The notes under the pieces were generated by a model that was not told where the DNA came from, searched no databases, and worked only from the letters and a program-made list of their open reading frames with translations. This document shows positions 13,359-14,673 of a DNA stretch of 14,673 bases, one piece after another (within the stretch, counting starts at the first letter, position 1; each line of letters starts with the position of its first letter). This DNA comes from Candidatus Izemoplasma sp. (lineage in GTDB: Bacteria > Bacillota_I > Bacilli_A > Izemoplasmatales > Izemoplasmataceae). The stretch spans positions 31,988 to 46,660 of the forward strand of contig JAOZSP010000001.1 in the NCBI GenBank assembly GCA_029939615.1, written 5' to 3'. The position numbers were made by a program, and so were the translations under genes.

Positions 13359-13643
13359 ATGAAAAACATTATAAAAGAAATAATTGATTTTAGGAATGAT
13401 AGAGGATGGGAGCAAAATGATAAACCAGAAAATCTTGCTAAATCAATAATAATTGAAGCCGCTGAACTTCTTGAAAATTATCAATGGGGACCGGAGAATG
13501 CAGATTTGGATAACGTTAAAGAAGAAATAGCAGACGTTATAATATACTCAATAGCAATGGCTTATGATTTGGGATTTGATATTGAAGAAATGATTTTTGA
13601 AAAGCTAGAAAAAAATGCAATAAAATATCCTCTAAAAAAATAA
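13359..13643 (+). CDS. MazG-like nucleotide pyrophosphohydrolase
   Basis: This 94-residue all-alpha protein resembles the MazG-like/dCTPase (RS21-C6) group, which hydrolyses nucleoside triphosphates to monophosphates and pyrophosphate and cleans the nucleotide pool. The magnesium-binding acidic motifs are EAAE at 33-36 and EIAD at 56-59. The first lies in the segment ending LLENYQWG, and the second is followed by VIIYSIAMAYDLGFDI. These are the typical ExxE and ExxD pairs. I start at the ATG at 13359 because AAGGATGTGAT (13344-13354) matches the anti-16S sequence at ten of eleven bases. A GTG at 13350 lies inside that site. It is the last protein gene before the tRNA array. Confidence 0.88.
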   Translation: MKNIIKEIIDFRNDRGWEQNDKPENLAKSIIIEAAELLENYQWGPENADLDNVKEEIADVIIYSIAMAYDLGFDIEEMIFEKLEKNAIKYPLKK

Positions 13644-13644
13644 C

Positions 13645-13673
13645 TTGCTTTTTATTTTAAGTTAGTATAAAAT
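13645..13673 (+). promoter_or_regulatory. Promoter of tRNA-Tyr/Gln
   Basis: TTGCTT at 13645-13650 and TAAAAT at 13668-13673 are 17 bp apart. The start would fall near 13680, about 9 nt before the mature tRNA-Tyr 5' end. It begins directly after the MazG-like gene's stop. Confidence 0.5.
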
Positions 13674-13688
13674 ATTATTTGCGTATTT

Positions 13689-13772
13689 GGAGGGGTAGCG
13701 AAGTGGTTAAACGCGGCAGACTGTAACTCTGCTCCTTAGGGTTCGGCGGTTCAAATCCGTCCCCCTCCACCA
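13689..13772 (+). tRNA. tRNA-Tyr (GTA)
   Basis: The acceptor GGAGGGG (13689-13695) pairs with CCCCTCC (13762-13768). The anticodon stem is GCAGA/TCTGC around CTGTAAC with anticodon GTA. A long class II variable arm (around CTTAGGGTTCGG) and a GGTTCAAATCC T-arm are present, and CCA is encoded. Confidence 0.97.
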
Positions 13773-13775
13773 TTT

Positions 13776-13850
13776 TGGGCTATGGCCAAGCGGTTAAGGC
13801 ACCGGACTTTGACTCCGGGATCGGCGGTTCGAATCCATCTAGCCCAGCCA
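13776..13850 (+). tRNA. tRNA-Gln (TTG)
   Basis: The acceptor TGGGCTA (13776-13782) pairs with TAGCCCA. The anticodon stem CCGGA/TCCGG encloses CTTTGAC with anticodon TTG. The GGTTCGAATCC T-loop is present, and the 3' end GCCA is encoded. It lies 3 nt after tRNA-Tyr. Its wobble uridine is an expected MnmG/MnmE target. Confidence 0.97.
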
Positions 13851-13893
13851 CAATTTGATTTATTAAGAAAGTTTAAAAAAGTCAAAATATTGG

Positions 13894-13922
13894 TTGACAA
13901 TGTATCAATTAAATAGTAAAAT
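13894..13922 (+). promoter_or_regulatory. Promoter of the Ile-to-Met tRNA array
   Basis: A perfect TTGACA at 13894-13899 and TAAAAT at 13917-13922 are separated by 17 bp, the strongest promoter-like sequence in the right end. The start near 13929 is about 20 nt before tRNA-Ile. It indicates that the seven downstream tRNAs form a unit separate from Tyr-Gln. Confidence 0.75.
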
Positions 13923-13950
13923 AAATATCGCACTTATGTCTTTTTGGTAG

Positions 13951-14028
<78 letters not shown>

Positions 14029-14053
14029 AACTTGATTTAGTACACATTATTAT

Positions 14054-14129
14054 GGGGCCTTAGCTCAGCTGGGAGAGCGCCTGCCTTGCACGCAGGAGGT
14101 CAGCGGTTCGATCCCGCTAGGCTCCACCA
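14054..14129 (+). tRNA. tRNA-Ala (TGC)
   Basis: The acceptor GGGGCCT pairs with AGGCTCC with one G-U, and no G-U at the G3-U70 identity position was separately checked. The anticodon stem CCTGC/GCAGG encloses CTTGCAC with anticodon TGC. CCA is encoded. Confidence 0.97.
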
Positions 14130-14135
14130 TAATAT

Positions 14136-14211
14136 GGAGGATTAGCTCAGTTGGGAGAGCACTTGCCTTACAAGCAAGGGGTCACTGGTTCGAGCCCAGT
14201 ATTCTCCACCA
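14136..14211 (+). tRNA. tRNA-Val (TAC)
   Basis: The acceptor GGAGGAT pairs with ATTCTCC (14201-14207), including a wobble. The anticodon stem CTTGC/GCAAG encloses CTTACAA with anticodon TAC. CCA is encoded. Confidence 0.97.
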
Positions 14212-14212
14212 T

Positions 14213-14288
<76 letters not shown>

Positions 14289-14320
14289 TTAATTATTTTT
14301 TTGCGTATTATAAATAATAC

Positions 14321-14396
14321 GACCCGCTAGCTCAGTTGGTAGAGCATCTGACTTTTAATCAGAGGGTCAGAGGTTCGAATCCTCTGCGGGTCACCA
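14321..14396 (+). tRNA. tRNA-Lys (TTT)
   Basis: The acceptor GACCCGC pairs with GCGGGTC (14386-14392). The anticodon stem TCTGA/TCAGA encloses CTTTTAA with anticodon TTT. CCA is encoded. An inverted repeat, CGTATTAT / ATAATACG (14304-14311 and 14314-14321), abuts and shares the first base of this tRNA. Confidence 0.97.
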
Positions 14397-14402
14397 TTTT
14401 AT

Positions 14403-14489
14403 GCCTGGGTGGCGGAATAGGTAGACGCGTTGGACTTAAAATCCAATGGTAGTAATACCGTGCCGGTTCGATTCCGGCCCTAGGTACCA
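14403..14489 (+). tRNA. tRNA-Leu (TAA)
   Basis: The acceptor GCCTGGG pairs with CCTAGGT (14479-14485), with the terminal G-U pair found in many Firmicutes tRNA-Leu genes. The anticodon stem TTGGA/TCCAA encloses CTTAAAA with anticodon TAA. A class II variable arm (GGTAGTAATACC) is present and CCA is encoded. Confidence 0.97.
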
Positions 14490-14536
14490 AATTTATTTTT
14501 CTATAAAGAATTCAGCAATAATTAAGAATGTATACA

Positions 14537-14606
14537 GGGGCTATCTCTGTTAGGACTATGGATGTCTAGGACACTACGCACTTTAGATCTAATCTTGGCT
14601 CCACCT
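14537..14606 (+). ncRNA. Candidate structured RNA or tRNA-like relic in the tRNA array
   Basis: Between tRNA-Leu and tRNA-Met lies about 70 bp with roughly 47% GC in an otherwise very AT-rich spacer. GGGGCTA (14537-14543) can pair with TGGCTCC (14596-14602, two wobbles). Inside, TTAGG (14550-14554) can pair with TCTAA (14588-14592), and TCTAGG (14565-14570) with TTTAGA (14582-14587, G-U pairs included). The 3' end GGCTCCACC matches the end of the nearby tRNA-Ala, and the 5' GGGGC matches its start. There is no recognisable T-loop (GTTCRA) or D-arm, so it is not a normal tRNA. It may be a decayed tRNA, a processed small RNA or chance. Confidence 0.3.
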
Positions 14607-14619
14607 AAATTATTATCAT

Positions 14620-14673
14620 GGCGGTGTAGCTCAGATGGCTAGAGCATTCGGTTCATACCCGAAAGGTCGTGGG
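14620..14673 (+). tRNA. tRNA-Met (CAT), 3' part outside the window
   Basis: The acceptor 5' strand GGCGGTG, the D-arm AGCTCAGATGGCTAGAGC, and anticodon stem TTCGG/CCGAA around TTCATAC with anticodon CAT are visible. The 5' half closely resembles the Bacillus elongator tRNA-Met. Initiator tRNA usually has a CGCG start and three G-C pairs below the anticodon loop, which are not seen here. The T-arm and 3' end are cut off. A lysidine-modified tRNA-Ile(CAT) is a less likely alternative. Confidence 0.9.

Noticed and set aside
12871..13369. Two overlapping minus-strand frames opposite mscS, DUF951 and the MazG-like gene
   Set aside because: They are antisense shadows of conserved genes and have no ribosome binding sites.
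13751..13933. Minus-strand open frame over tRNA-Tyr and tRNA-Gln
   Set aside because: Its C-terminal part is just the antisense of two tRNA genes, a common annotation artefact.
14537..14606. Calling this element a normal tRNA
   Set aside because: It lacks the GTTCRA T-loop, a D-stem and a proper CCA end, so only a tRNA-like or structured RNA candidate is justified.

Overview
The window is about 70% A+T. Strong Shine-Dalgarno sequences, TGA used as a stop (the deoxyguanosine/thymidine kinase-type gene at 374 and the HAD gene both end in TGA), TGG for tryptophan, and a Bacillus-like gene set (tadA followed by SRP RNA; mnmG-rsmG-parA-parB-mscS-DUF951; a CCA-encoding tRNA array) point to a low-GC Firmicutes/Mollicutes-type bacterium using the standard bacterial code. 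An Izemoplasma/Acholeplasma-like lineage would fit, but that placement is inference.

Left part (1-2966). A leftward gene is cut by the window edge. A rightward unit follows with thymidine kinase, tRNA adenosine deaminase (overlapping by 4 nt) and a small SRP RNA that carries its own terminal stem and U-run. Next is a three-gene unit with its own TTGACA/TAATAT promoter: an ArsR-type repressor, a thioredoxin-fold CxxC protein and a Cof-type HAD phosphatase. A palindrome overlaps that promoter's -10. The unit ends in a bidirectional terminator shared with the opposing two-component system.

Middle part (2952-8177). A sensor kinase and an OmpR-type response regulator run leftward, divergent from mnmG. 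mnmG ends in an AT-rich terminator, and rsmG probably restarts from its own promoter.

Chromosome-segregation part (8192-13643). After rsmG come two tandem, overlapping genes for six-helix membrane proteins. Their cytoplasmic halves look like the same degenerate HD-GYP-type fold. They sit where noc lies in Bacillus. A perfect inverted pair of 9-bp DnaA boxes (TTATCCACA) lies between them and parA. parA and parB overlap, followed by mscS, a DUF951 zinc-ribbon-like protein and a MazG-like pyrophosphohydrolase.

Right end (13644-14673). A tRNA array reads Tyr-Gln, then after a TTGACA/TAAAAT promoter Ile-Ala-Val-Thr-Lys-Leu-Met; the Met gene is cut by the edge. Between Leu and Met lies an unexplained, relatively GC-rich, foldable element with tRNA-like ends.

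The strongest candidates for something undescribed are the paired membrane HD-GYP-like proteins, the DnaA-box palindrome in front of parA, and the structured element inside the tRNA array.
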